DNA from: Prorocentrum cordatum
Taxonomy: Eukaryota > Sar > Dinophyceae > Prorocentrales > Prorocentraceae
NCBI GenBank assembly: GCA_963575745.1
Contig: CAUYUJ010020738.1
Coordinates: 203,014-267,013, forward strand
Direction: 5' to 3'
DNA length: 64,000 bases
Under the pieces are notes generated by a model, which worked only from the letters and a program-made list of their open reading frames with translations, made no database searches and was not told where the DNA came from. The stretch's first letter is position 1. Each line of letters opens with the position of its first letter. Made by a program: the position numbers and the translations under genes. Of this stretch, positions 19,097 through 31,014 are shown piece after piece.

Positions 19097-19206
19097 GGCG
19101 TGGGTGGAGTTGGCCAGCCTGGCGATTGACTCCGTCTTTTACACGCTGGTCCTGTTCGGCGTGTTGTTGCCCGTCGTCAAACAGAAGGATGTCCTGCCCC
19201 AGCTGA
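19097..19206 (+). repeat. duplicated hydrophobic-peptide segment, copy 2
   Basis: Second copy of 18785-18896, outside the right terminal repeat. The tandem arrangement (segment, terminal repeat, segment) suggests that the true element end lies at or beyond 19206, or that two elements were joined. Confidence 0.6.
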
Positions 19207-20084
19207 ACAAAAAAGACATAGCACTTTACTTGTATCACATGCAGAACTAAACAACTGGCACAAGTACAACCTTTCGGATATCCGCGCCGATCCAAGAAAT
19301 CCGCGCAGACCTCCGAAACCATATCTTCACGTGTTCTCCTGGGTACTTTCCCATGTTTCCATGTTGTCCTGTTGGTCCGCGCGGACCTCATATGCGAGGG
19401 CCTGCAGGTATACTCCAGAGCTGTTGGAACGCATTCTGGGCCATCCGCACAATGACTTGATTTTCGTCCCCGATTACATAGCACTTCGGGTTCGCTGGTT
19501 TGGATTTCTTCTCCAGTCAGACCCAGAAGGGCGATTGAGATTGCAAGGAGGAGAACAACCAGGCGGATGGAACGCCCGGGATTGCTCATGTAGCGTTTGC
19601 GCCGCCCTTCCTGCCCATCCCCTCATCGTATTCCTGCTGGCACCTCTCTTCAGAGCGCTTGGTGCAGCAGCTGTCGTAAGTTGTGGTGGGCTGTCGATTT
19701 TGGTTTGCCCACGCTTGGCGCTGGGACAACTGGGATCCTGGCGAACTGCTTTGTTCATCATTCCATCCCACCGTGTCGTACTTGCTGCTTTCACTCTACC
19801 CATCCGACATAGTCACGTCACGCGTGGAGGTGCATCTCGTATAATGACATATGTTGCTCAATTGCTGATTCCATCTGAAGGTCGCAACCCAACTCTACTG
19901 GCGATATTTCGTTCGTACCTTCCTTGCACGCACATGCAGGGCTCACGGTTCCGCAGAATCTGCAAGCTTTCGGTGTTTTGCGAAGGCCTTACGGCCGGCG
20001 CCGCCGACTCTGAAGGGGAACGACGACAACGGCGGCGGCGGTGGCGACGACGACGACGCTGACGTGGGTCAGAGTCCTCATGGA
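19207..20084. other. intergenic; holds an inverted copy of a dispersed motif at 19285-19322
   Basis: 19285-19322 is the reverse complement of the TTTCGGAGG-CTGCGCGG and TTTCTTGGATCG motif at 23395-23428. The remainder has no convincing gene. Confidence 0.45.
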
Positions 20085-20290
20085 TTCTTCTTGGGGTCTC
20101 TTCGAAGCGCTCTCGGGGGCCTCTGGGGGATAAGTTTAGGGGCCTCTTGGGAGCCTCTTGGCGGCCTCTTGGGAGCCTCTTGGGGGCCTCTCGGGGCTTC
20201 CTGGGGGCCTCTTGGGGTCCTCTTCGGGCCTCTTGGGGGCCTTTTGGGGGCCTCTTGGTTCCTCCTGGGAGCCTCTCGGGGCCGAGGGCT
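20085..20290. repeat. CCTCTTGGGGG 12-bp repeat array
   Basis: About 15 units of GGGGGCCTCTTG and variants, the cleanest array of this family in the window. Confidence 0.85.
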
Positions 20291-21410
20291 TGAAATGTGG
20301 AGAATTCTTGGGGCTTTCTTTGGACTTTCAGGACCGCGCGGGGGTTTAGGACCGCGCGGGAACCGCGCGAGGGTTTCGGAATGGGGGGGGGAGCGGGACC
20401 TCCCCTGGACCCCCCCGGCCCGGACTCCCCCTTGGACCCCCCCATTGGCGCGGGGAATGGATCAAATGGAAGTGGTTTTCCTTCGATTCCACTCCTATGT
20501 TGTTCCATTTTGCTTTGGACGGCGCAGCGTATGAGGAAGAGGGCCCAGGCAAATGGAACAAAGGAGGACGGAGACGACGACTCCAACGGAAAAGCCCGAC
20601 TCGAACGGAAAAGCCTCTCACACACGCCGACAGGGTCGGCGGATTTGTGCTTTGTGTTGTGTCCCCCCCTCTGGCTATCACCATGGAGCCGCTTGCTGCC
20701 ATGCTTGTCCTTGTGTGCACGCCAAGCTCTGAGCGCATCCACTGTCCTTCCTCAGTGCTTGTGTTCTGCCGTGCTTCTCTTCTGGTCAGCCTGTCTTCGT
20801 GCCGCGCGCAGAAGGATATATTGGAGCCGGAGGGCGACACGGAATTCAGGTAGGATGGCGTCTCGCATGAGCTCTGGCGCGCGCATGTGGTCAGAGGGCA
20901 GCGCGGTGCGCGGGACATCGGCGCAGTCACCAGCGCGAACCGAGCAGCTACAGCGGCCCGGCTGCCCGCTGCGGGTGGTTGTTCTTGCCGCTCATTATTC
21001 TGATCCTCATCCAGTAGTTCTCATAGGGCACCTCACTCGTGATTAACAGGTCGCACAAGTAATTTGCTCTTCCGAGCAGAGGACGTGTGAGCATCTATGT
21101 CAGAAATCACCTTTTGTCAACAGAGTCCTTAACGTATTGTTCAATCCAAATGGCGGGCGGGACATAACGGTCAGCGTTCTGTGCAGTTCACTCGGGCTGG
21201 CGGTGTTGCTCATGTGGGAGATTGGGTGGATACGCATATCGCATGGACATCAGCGCATCCGCCCGCCTCGATTTCTGTGGCGCGTGAATCTTAATATCGA
21301 TGTGAGGACGCCTCGCTATTAGCCAGAGTTACCTTTCAATTGCGAGTCGGGCTCCCCTCAAAAGCGCTGATGCTTTTGAATGAGTTGTGGCTGGTACTAC
21401 CAAGGAGTTC
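20291..21410. other. intergenic, no gene supported
   Basis: Unique sequence. A frame at 20497-20853 ends ILEPEGDTEFR and could hold an exon, but no splice partner or motif supports it. Confidence 0.4.
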
Positions 21411-21414
21411 GATT

Positions 21415-21475
21415 CTTGATGCTTCGCGTATTCCCACCAGCCCAACCAGAAACGATGCCCAGGCGAGTTGTCTTG
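21415..21475. repeat. dispersed ~60-bp repeat, copy 1 of 2
   Basis: Shares GCTTCGCG-AT-CCCACCAGCCCA, GAAACGA-GCCCA and GCGAGTTG with 46962-47022, same orientation. Confidence 0.7.
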
Positions 21476-21599
21476 ATCAGATTAGTGTAGGAGCACATAG
21501 TGGAACAAAGAGGCGGGGGGGGGGGCAGCCGTCAAACTCAAGCTCGGGATTTGCCTGAGCAGACCCAGGAGTCAACTCTTGTAGCTTAGTTGGGCCAGC

Positions 21600-21895
21600 T
21601 TGGTGCCCTTTTTGGGTAAGTGGGGAAAGGCGTCTAAGGCCCTCTTCGGGTTCTCTTTGAGCCCTCTTGGGGCGAGCGTTCTGCCTGAGGGGCCTCCCCG
21701 ACAATCTGGGCGCGGACGGGCCCTTGCAATGCCACTGGTCGACACGGCCCAAGTTGCGATACCTGCCACCTCGCCGTGATCATGGGGCTCTGACAAGAGA
21801 CCCGTGCGACTTTTGCCAACAGGATGCGTTCTGCTTCAGATGTCCCGACAATGTGGGCGCGAACGGGCGCGTGCAATGCCCTTGGTCGACACCCG
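21600..21895. repeat. short CCTCTTGGG stretch and ~148-bp direct repeat, 2 units
   Basis: 21610-21680 resembles the 12-bp family. Two copies at about 21688-21748 and 21837-21895 share CCGACAAT-TGGGCGCG and TGCAATGCC, TGGTCGACAC. Confidence 0.65.
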
Positions 21896-22914
21896 TTTTG
21901 GGGAAGTCCTGGATCTTGGGAGTCAGATCCAGCGTTCGAGGAACCGTTACGCTGGGAGCGCAGATCCATCGTTTGACGGGAAGCGTGAACCGGTGTGGGG
22001 ATTAAGATCAGAGCAGTCCTATTGCCAGGTCATGGGGTGATAGCCGAATAATGGGAAACACGAAGCGATTCACGTTTGGATCTGGAGAATTGAAGGTCGG
22101 GAAGGGGAGGAGCGTCCGATCGCCAGAATAACTCATGCTCGGTCCGAGTCGTCAAAACCCACCGTGAGATGTATCAAGGTTGTGGACGTCTTGAACTGTT
22201 CGGCCCGATACCCCTTCTTTTTGGGGTACTCGATCAGGGCCCCCTTCTAAGCACAACCATCCCGGCCTTCGTGTCAAAGCCGAATACCGCCCAATAGTGC
22301 CCGAAGGTTGCTGACGGACCGCCGATGGCCGCTGGGCGACGATGTGCCCATGAATGAACGCGTAGCCTCTTCCCAGGGGGCATCAGAGGACCGCCGTTCT
22401 TGGGCGCCCGAGTGGGCGAGCCCTCGCCGCATTCTAGAGGAGGAGAAAGGAGGAGGCAGAGGAGGAGGTACCTCCCTTCCATCGCCAAAATACACCGATA
22501 TCCACAACTTCCGAGTCGTGCTCTGGGATCTCGAGGAGCAGAGAGAGGAGGAGGAGGAGGAGGAGGAGGAGGAGGAGCACCGGGACTCATCAACGATGTT
22601 GGAATAATTCCTCCCTCCAAGCTTTCTCTTCAGAGGTCCTTCTAAGGGTTCACTTCCACTGATGGAACTGCCTCTTTGGGAGACAACTGTTTGAGGACCC
22701 TGAAGCGTGCCAAAACGCCATTCACGGGACTCCAAGGCCACGAGTCAACATGACTATTGCATTTTGACGATCTGGAATCTTGCCAGAACGCCATCCTTGG
22801 GACCTCAACGCGGCGAATCAACGTGTCTGTTGCTCCCTCACAATCCCGAGTCCTTCGAAAACACTGTTTCTGTCACGTTGACCATGGGAATTCGTGAATC
22901 GCTTGCATAAAACG
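21896..22914. other. intergenic, no gene supported
   Basis: Contains a GGA tract at 22545-22577. No recognisable coding motif. Confidence 0.4.
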
Positions 22915-23240
22915 AAAGTGTGCGGTGCTAAGGCAAGAGCTACATTTTGCAAATGACCCGCCCTCAATCCGTTGAGGTTTGCAAACTTTGAAAACGAATG
23001 TGCGCGGCGCTAAGGCGAGAGCCACATTTTGAAACGACCCGCCTTCAATCCGTGAAGCTTTTGCAACATGTTTAAAACAAATGTGCTCGGCGCTGAGACG
23101 AGAGCCGCATTTCGAAAACGACCCGCCCTCAATCCGTGAAGCGCTTGCAATTTTTGTTCAACGACTGTGCGCGGCGCGAAGGCGAGAGCCACATTTTGAA
23201 AACGACCCGCCCTCCATCTGTGAAACAGTTACCAATTTTG
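22915..23240. repeat. ~80-bp tandem repeat, 4 units
   Basis: Units begin GTGTGCGGTGCTAAGG (22918), GTGCGCGGCGCTAAGG (22999), GTGCTCGGCGCTGAGA (23080) and GTGCGCGGCGCGAAGG (23167). Each contains GAGCCACATTTTGAAA and ACCCGCCCTCAATCCGTGAA. Confidence 0.85.
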
Positions 23241-23394
23241 AACGGTCAGCTTCAGGGTCGTCAATTGTGAGACTGTCTCAGGCGAAACGCCCGGCCCGCC
23301 CTTTCGACCGGCCTCGGGGTGCGAATGGAGGAGGAAGAGGAGGAGGAGGAGGATACACATGTGACGAACAACAACATAGGGCATGAACATACAC

Positions 23395-23495
23395 TTTCGG
23401 AGGCCTGCGCGGATTTCTTGGATCGTGACTGGACCCGCCTGAAGGCGCGTCCGACGCCGTCCCTGGCGCGTTCCGCGCGCCAGGGAAGCGGGTCC
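23395..23495. repeat. dispersed hairpin element
   Basis: Inner stem TCCCTGGCGCG (23460-23470) pairs exactly with 23476-23486 around a 5-base loop. An outer stem GGACCCGC (23431-23438) pairs with 23488-23495. The leader TTTCGGAGGCCTGCGCGG is shared with 19285-19322 in reverse, and a related hairpin set lies at 58990-59250. Confidence 0.8.
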
Positions 23496-24089
23496 ATCGC
23501 CGAACTAAGAAGTTCGCGCGGATCCTCGAAAATTTGCGTTTATTCATGTTCTGTTTTTTCTACTTTTCCCCCTCCCCTCTTTCCCTTGTTTTGAGCTCGT
23601 GCGCCCCCTTTCTTCCCGGGAATGGAGATCATGGCGACGAATCGGGCTGCGCTGCGAGTGCGCTTTTTTCACCAGGTGCTCAATCACTGGGTGCGCTTCG
23701 CAGCCCAGGTCAGCCCGGGGGCGCGAAGATAATGGCATTCCGCCCGTCGCGGTCACGGCTGTTGAGCTGCCCTTCTCGAGGCGGCGACGCGAGGGCACGA
23801 AGATAGCCGCGCGTCGCGCCTCGCGGGGCGCGATGCGCGTCGGTTCGGTGAGACCCATAGGTAGCGCTGCGTGAGCCAGGCAACACGTAGTTAACCCAGG
23901 GCTTTCCCGCGGTGTCTGGGGCCCCAGCTGGAGAGGAGGAGTACAAGGAGCAGATGGAGCGGAGAGGGAGCAGGAGATACAGTCAGTGGAGTAATTTGCT
24001 AGTGAGAATGAGGGCGAGTTGTGCTCGTCTGCTTTAGTTGAGGCCGTGTTTGAGGCGCGGCTCGCTCTAGCTGCCCTCCCCTCTCATGT
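23496..24089. other. intergenic, no gene supported
   Basis: GC-rich unique sequence; frames are not motif-bearing. Confidence 0.4.
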
Positions 24090-24450
24090 GACAGCGGGCA
24101 AACCTGCGCGAGGGCCATGAGCACTCACGAAAGGAGGCGCTCGCCTGTGGCATCGACCAAGCTGCGCCTTGTCGGCATGAGCGGGTGAAACACTTCCCCA
24201 TTGAAGGCTGTAGCAGAGATCGTGGGTGGTTGGAACTTCTTCTCTCGTAGGACGTAAGGGCTGGAACGCATTCGTTTTGTTGGCATGGGAGGCTGAAACA
24301 CTTTCTTGAGGGCTTGAGCCCACGCCGTGGGCGGCTGAAACGGCTGAAACGTTTTTCCGCAGGCAAAATTCAGGGCTGGAGCGCACTCGCCCTGTCGGCA
24401 TGAGCGACTGCGTCATTTCCTCTTGTGAAATGAGGGCTGGAGCCGTACCC
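24090..24450. repeat. degenerate ~110-bp tandem repeat, about 3 units
   Basis: Recurring words AGGGCTGGAGCGCA, CTGTCGGCATGAGCG and GCTGAAACACTTTC with drift between units. Confidence 0.6.
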
Positions 24451-24574
24451 CGCTCAGGGCTGTAAAGACGTGAATGGAATGGGGGGAGGGGGAGGGCACG
24501 GGCCCAGGGGCGGGGTCCCTAATTCCTAGCAGTGTATCCACGCCTCGCTCGCAAAGGGGGGCAGTCCGCCCGCG

Positions 24575-24905
24575 CTCGTGCGCGTGCGGTCGGTCGGTCG
24601 GTCTGGTCGTCGGCGTCGGTCGTCGTCGTCTGCGTCGGTCGGTCGGTCGTCGTCGGTCATCGTCGTCTCGATCGGTCGGTGGTTCGGTCGGGTCGTTGGT
24701 CCGTCGTCGTCGTTGGTCGTCGTCGTCTCGGTGGGTCGGTCTGTCGGTCGGTTAGGTCGTCGGTCGTCGGTCGGTCGGTCGTCGTCTTTTTGGTCGTCGT
24801 CGTCGTCGGTCGTCGTCGTCTCGGTCGGTCGGTCGGTCCCGTCGTCGGCATCGGTTGGTCGGTTCATCGGTCGTCGTCGTCGTCGGTCGTCGTCGTCTCG
24901 GTCGG
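24575..24905. repeat. GTCGGTCGTCGTC minisatellite
   Basis: Mixed 4-bp (GGTC) and 3-bp (GTC) units arranged in a ~65-bp higher-order pattern ending in GTCGTCTCGGT. Val/Gly/Ser/Arg frames here are artefacts. Confidence 0.9.
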
Positions 24906-26860
24906 TCGGCCGCTGCTTTGCTGGAGCCGACACACCATGGCGCACTTTGCAGTCGCCCTGCTGGAGCCAAAGAGGCTAGGGACGCAACGAGGTTCAGAAC
25001 ATGGCGCTGGACCCGGAACATTCCCCATAAGATATGCTCATCCAAATTTCACCACCAAGAATAGTCCACTGACTGCGGGGAAGGATGAGGGAGGGAGGGC
25101 GGAGGAAAGAGAGAGGGAGCAGGAGAGGGAAGTAAGAGGAGGAGGAGGAGGAGGAGGAGGAGGAGGATGAGGAGGAGGAGGAGGAGGAACTCAAGCTGCG
25201 CGCCGTCAAGTGTGCCCTGGCTCGCAGCCCGGGTCGCCCAGGGCGGTGGCTCGCGGCGATGGGGCCCTGGAGGAGTTGCGCGCCGCGCCGCCGAAACGGT
25301 GTTCGGCTGCGTCCAAGAGGGGGTTGAGGACCAGGGGGGGTTTGTGTGTGTGCGTGTGTGGATAGCATGGCCATGGCCTAGATCTCCTTCTTCTTTCAAC
25401 GCGTTCCCTGGCCCCCCTCGTCCGCGCACATACCTCGGGCCATGGTTAGCTAACCCCCCTTTTCCACGCACCGCTCCTAGACGTCCTGCAGGGACGGTGT
25501 GCGGTCTTGCGCGGGCGGCTGGAATCACGCTGGGAACCTGGAGGCTGGTGGTCTGGAGGTTGTCGGGCGTCTTCGTGGGTTCCCGGACTTCTTCTGGCCT
25601 CCGGATGCCTTCCAGCTGCTACGGCGTTCCGGGGGCGCCGGGATCGTCCCCAGAACGGCCGTCGGAGAGCCGAGGTACGCCCCGAAAGCCACGGGCCCCG
25701 GGCCCCGGCACGGGGCCCGGCGGGGCGGGAGCAGCAGCGACCTCCGACCGCCCAGTCATCGCCCATCGGGGCCTCGGCCTCCCGGCCCGCCCAAGGGCCC
25801 AGCCCGCCGAGAGCATTCTGGGGCCTCCTCTCCTCCTGGTCCTCCTCTCGCTCCTCCTGCTCCTATCTCGGCGATCACGGGCGAACGCTGCCCCTGCGGG
25901 TCCCATCGATGCCAGGGTGTGTCAGGCACTCCCGCTGGGGTTCACTTGACTGCAGACTTGCTTCGAGCCCTGAATCCCAGCTGGCGCTTCCAACATCTAA
26001 CCTAAACGGATCTGGCCCACCCGCCTCTCCCGCTCCTCCCGCTCCTCCTGCTCCTTCTGCTCATGCTGCTTCTCTTCAGCGCTCCCGGCGCCAGGAGATG
26101 CGCGGCAGCCCGTGGCCGCGGAGTCTCCGCATGCCTTGCGGGCCTGCTGCTCCTGCTGCGATGGCTCGGGGCGTCGCTGGAGGCGTTCGCCGGCGGGCGA
26201 GGCGCGCGCAGGGGAGGAGCAAACAGGCACAGGCACAGGCGTTCGTCGGCGGGCGGTCTTCCCGCCTCGAGATGATTTCAAGCAGCTGTGCCTCGCCGAC
26301 GAGAGCTTTCCACGGGTGCCCGAATCGTTCCGAACGGCCGCTGGAGTCCCAAGTTCCGACCCCGAACCACCAGGTGTCGAGGGGTAGCCGTGGTCTGAGA
26401 GGTGCCCCATGGAGGACCAGGGAAACTAGAACGCGGCCAGGCCGAGCGCCACTTGGATGGACCGCGCGCTTGCTAAATCTTATGTAGGATGCACACGGTT
26501 GCCTACATTGTAGTATATCCATCATAACGTAGTTGCAACTGTCACCAACCTTGGCACAACTATGCGATACGCTCGCTGGCGCTTATAAACCTTTCGCACA
26601 CTCAATGAAGTAGTTGCGAACCGCTGCGAAACGTTGATTCAAGCGCTAATTGGTTACCACCGTTTGCGACGCGTTCCCCCCAATCGGAGTCAAGGTTGTA
26701 GCCTACTTGCCACGCGTGTAGCCAATCTGTTAGCTAACCAAAGGCAAAGTACGTTAAGCGGATTAACAAAGCTGGTTAGTAAGGCCAGCTAAGTGGGTTA
26801 GCTAAGCTAGCTGAGCCACGGCGGCAAGGAAGGGACTTGGGTGCCCCTCGCGCCTACGAG
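24906..26860. other. intergenic with a GGA tract; no gene supported
   Basis: GGA tract at 25130-25190. 25190-26480 is GC-rich and keeps long Pro/Ala/Gly frames open on both strands without any motif. 26490-26820 is more AT-balanced and repeats GTTAGCTAA-like words around 26730-26810. Confidence 0.4.
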
Positions 26861-26899
26861 CTAGATTTTGAAATCGAGCCGCCTTCCATCTGCGCACTG

Positions 26900-27085
26900 C
26901 AAGCCTCTTACATTGAAAAGCGAAGCGCCCGATCGGCGCACAGGAGACCCTCGGAGCACATTTTGTCCTCCCGAAGGTCTTTCGATTGAGGGGGAGGAGT
27001 TGTTTTTTTTTCTGCGCACGCACGCCCCTGAATGCTGGTTACATTGAAAGGGAAGCGCCCCATCGGCGCACAGTAGGCCCTTGAA
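26900..27085. repeat. ~130-bp direct repeat, 2 units
   Basis: Both carry TTACATTGAAA-G, GAAGCGCCC and ATCGGCGCACAG (26909-26944 and 27038-27073). Confidence 0.7.
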
Positions 27086-27399
27086 GCCATTAGTAGAGCC
27101 CACAGGAAGCCCCATGGGCAGGCCCGTCAACACTTGAAAAAACATTCCGCCTTCGATCGGCGCAACAGCGCGGCAGCGGAGTCGCAGCCTTTTGAGCCCG
27201 AAGATTTTTGCATCCGCCCGAACTCACGCAAATACTGCATCTCTGACTTCTGAATGACGGCAGTAGAACTGGCCATCCGGGCAATGTCGGGTTGCCCCAA
27301 CTTGCGTCCACTAGTTGCCCCCTTTCCTCCCTTGTTCGCCCCTATATCCCCCCTCCCCCCTTTCCCGCCCCCAGCGCGCAGATTGGGAACGCGCGCTGG

Positions 27400-29877
27400 G
27401 AGGGGGGAGGAGGGAGAGGGAGAGATGAACAAATAACGGTGGTGTATGGAGGATGGAAGGGAGGGCTAGTGGATGTAAAATCGGGGGTTACCGCGCAGGC
27501 AGTTGAAACAGAGGTGACGTCACATTTGGTTAGGTACGACGAGGATGGTCAGATCGGCAGAACATTTGAAGCGATATGGGGTTCCTTGAGCAAGCATCCA
27601 TGCCTGGTCTGGTCGCAGTCTATGCTCCCAGATTTCGTCGGGGCTGTAACTTCGAACAGAAGCGGGTCTGGCATTTCGGTTCAGAAGTCGCTCGGTAATG
27701 CGAAGGAACACTTGTCTTCAGGCTGGAGCTTGAAGAAGGCGAATTCGGCGCATATGCAGCCCAGGCGAAGCCAACGACAGACTACCATCGTGACACATAC
27801 TTGTTCAACATGAAGCTTTCTCGCACCCAGGGGCTCCCTAAACAAGACGACGTCAGGATTGTGTCATTCAGTGGCACTCATTCAAACGTGTGGTTGCGAT
27901 GTGTGAAAAATGAACTTCCCTGTCAGATCCTTGAGATTGCGCCGGAAGAGGTCATCGACAAAGCCACGTTGTGTTCGAAACATCTTCAATTGGAGGAAGC
28001 AGCTTTTACAGGCCTCACGTGGAACATTGTATCGCAAGATGTTGTTATGAAATGGCCGTCTCTGCTTGATTTGTTCCAGCGGGCAACAAACGCACGTGGC
28101 ACTTCAGAGATCAGCGAACTCGAAGGTTTACTCCAGATGAGGTCGGCGTACGAAGCAGCAGTTTCAAATGGCATGTCAACAGAGGCTGCGTGGAAGCACG
28201 CCGTAGCAGAGTCAGTGAACACAAAACCTTTCTGGGGGGCATGGGCAAGATCGCTTCCGAAGTTCTGCTCGAAGGCGACGCTTGACCAACTTCCGGAGGC
28301 AAAGGGCATGCTCGCTGCATTGATCAAGGTTCCGCAGTCGGCGCCAGTCTCCCATGGCCATTGCGGCGGGGCCTTCATAGATAAGCTCGGGGCGCTGCAA
28401 TGGCACGGCGTGGTCCAGCCAGCCAGAGTTCGCACGGCGGCATGCTTCGCGAATTGCCGCAGCCCTCCCGACAAGGTCGTGGATGGCAAGTGCATTCTCT
28501 TGAAGGATGGTGACTTGTCCAAGCAGCCGGCGAAAGGGAACATTCATCTGGTTGGTGACTCCATCTTTCCGCCGTTGCCGATGCTGCCCCTCCTTCCATC
28601 CTTAACCTCCCCCCCAGCCCATTTTGTTCAGGTTTTCGAGGTCGAGCCCGTGGTGACCATGGCCCGCGAGATGCTGCAGACACACGGCGTCGGTGCAACA
28701 TTCAGGCCAGGCATGTTATGCCGCTTTGACACGTCTTTTCTCTACCACATTTTGAAGGAGGGGAAATTGTCTATCGATCGGAAGGAATACGGATCCCTCG
28801 CAGAAGTAGCTGACCCATTTGTCTTCAGTCTCAATACCTTAACGCACAGGCCGCCCGACCATTCACCTGTTCCCAATCCGTGGGTCACGGGCCCCAAACA
28901 GGGCGTCTGAATCAAGCTGTCGGATGTCATGCCAACTGCCGCGGCCAGAGCTTCGGGGGGCGGCCCAGCAAGCTCCGCAGGCTAGGTTTCGGCGAGCGGC
29001 CCAGCAGGCGGCACCCATGCGCAGTCCCTTGATCAAGTGAAGTCCCCAAGTTGCCAGATGAAGCTTCTCGGGTTCACGGAGGAGGCCGCGCGCAAGTTGG
29101 AGAAGCTTCCAGAACAGGCAACCCGAGGCTAATAGGGCGGTCCAGAATGTGTGCACTGGGTGATTAGCTCGATGGGCGACAACGCGGCAGTGTTGAGCCC
29201 GACTGGCGTTCACGCTGGAGGCAAGTCTCAGATTGTTCCGCCGGCGTGCTTGAAAGAGAAGCGGACTGTGACAAGCGCCAAGTTGCAGGTCGTTGTCGAC
29301 ATCAGGCAATCGCACCCTCATAAGATATCGTCTTGGGCAACGGAGATCGTGCGATGCCAGATCATCTTGGCGTTGGATGCTCTATCTGAGTCGGAGCACA
29401 ATGGCCACGTCGACATTTTGGATGTGTTTCAGAACCCACCTGCCGTGAAATCCCTGAGGGGGTTCAGGCCGCGCGAGCTTGTTCTCGCCCCCCTTGCCAA
29501 ATTTGTCAAGGACCGCAAGGAGAGCAAATCTCTCGACAAGGGGATCGACTGGGGCCTCTCATTTTGAACCCGACCACTGGCTTCTCGTTGCAGCCGCACT
29601 TCGCGCGCGGGAAGGCGGCTGCGCAGGATTTCACCCCTCCGTGCTGGTCAGCGCCGTCATCCGCTGGCGCTGCATTCAACGCGCAGCAGGTCTGCACGGC
29701 CTTCACTGCGCAGGTTCAGTCGGGGGGCGGGAGCGGGCCCAAAGAAGTCAGCATCAATATCCAAGTGCTGGTTACAAATGCAAGATTGCCCGTGGCGCCT
29801 TTTTAACGATTGCGAACCCGTCAGCGAAGCCCGCCTCTAAGAAGGCAAAGACTTCGAAGTGGCGGCGCAGCTGCTAG
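27400..29877 (+). pseudogene. decayed gene of unrecognised function
   Basis: A long stretch with protein-like composition. The main frame 27801-28910 (open upstream to about 27707) includes FSGTHSNVWLRCVKNELPC, LQLEEAAFTGLTWNIVSQD and GMLCRFDTSFLYHILKEGKL. The same frame carries on after TGA (28908), TAG (28982) and TAA-TAG (29131) into 29151-29567, with HKISSWATEIVRC and GFRPRELVLAPLAKFVK. Single-base shifts then lead to VSINIQVLVTNARLPVAPF and a Lys-rich end, KPASKKAKTSKWRRSC. Upstream, 27420-27720 in another frame may be the N-terminal part. The coding signal outlives four in-frame stops, so this was a gene of about 800 codons that has decayed. It could be a host retrogene or a mobile-element ORF; no terminal repeats or poly(A) were seen. 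Confidence 0.5.
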
Positions 29878-31014
29878 AAGGCGCGTCGGGGAGATGAGGA
29901 TGAGAAGGGCTGGGCGAGCAAGGATGGGGATGGGGGCATGGGAGAGGAGGAATGAGGATAAGGATTGGGATGATGACGCGGGAGACATAACACCGCCTGT
30001 TGCGCGCGTAGGGCTCGCGAGTGCAGGGGGCCTTTGAGAGCTGCAGATTTGCTGATGATAGCTCGTTCGGTTCCAGGGGCCTTGTCGGTCCGCGCTCGCA
30101 CCTCTGTTTTCATCTGACGACAACGGTTTGCGAGCCTCCTTTTTTGCGCATGTCCGTGCAGGCCCGAGCCCCCGTGCGCGCCCGACCTCTCGACCCCCCC
30201 CCCCCCCCCTTGCCTGCCAACAGATCTACGCGCGCGCCCTTCGGCAAGCGTCGCAGCGGGTTCGACCGCCAGGAAGACATACTAAGACAGGGGGGCGTGC
30301 AGACGAGCCCTCGCGGAGCGATGCGTAAAACATGGATTGTTCCAGGGAGGGCCCCATTCCCGAAATGCATGAAACCCTCGCGGGTTCCAGAGAGCTGCTG
30401 CGCACAATCCGCGGCTTTCAGTCTTTCCATCGGGATTTGTGCCATTGAATGACAACTCTGTTAAAATCACTTTCAGCGTCGACGTCGTCGTCGCGCCCTC
30501 CCCTTCCGCGATACTCTTTGCCCCCAGCCCCCTCCCCATCCCTCTCCACTTACCCGGCCTGCGCCGCAGCGTCTGGGGCGCCATGCTGAGGGGGGGAGAG
30601 AAAAGAAGGAGGAGGAGGGGGGGGGAGAGGGGCAACAGCAACAGCAGCAAAGGCAGCAGCAGCAAGAGAAGAGAAACTCCCGTCTTTCCCTCGCAGGAGG
30701 GCCTGCCTGGTCAGAGCTGCGAACAGGGATGTTGTCGGGGCTTGTTTCAGAGGCGCTTCGTTGGCTTGCTCCTGTTTGCGCAGGCAGCCGCCGCCGCGGG
30801 CGCCATCAACCATGGACTTGCGAGCGGTTACCGATGTTGCTCACCCTTGTCCCCAGAAGTCAGATGCCATGTTGGGTTGCATTTGAAATGGCACCCCCTC
30901 GCTCGGATCGTTGCGCTACAAATGCGCCTGTTGTTGCCCCAAAGCGATCGCAACACGTTGGCCGCAAACAGTATTGCCTTGCAGTCTTCTGCAGCACGTC
31001 GCTGCCGTGGATTC
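29878..31014. other. intergenic, no gene supported
   Basis: Contains a C-run at 30197-30210 and G-runs near 30620. Frames are compositional. Confidence 0.4.

Noticed and set aside
22915-23240. CRISPR-like array
   Set aside because: Adjacent 80-bp units are similar throughout; no repeat/spacer division.
25499-26487. Overlapping frames of up to 326 codons in GC-rich DNA
   Set aside because: No domain motif, no splice evidence, and Pro/Ala/Gly/Arg composition expected from base content.
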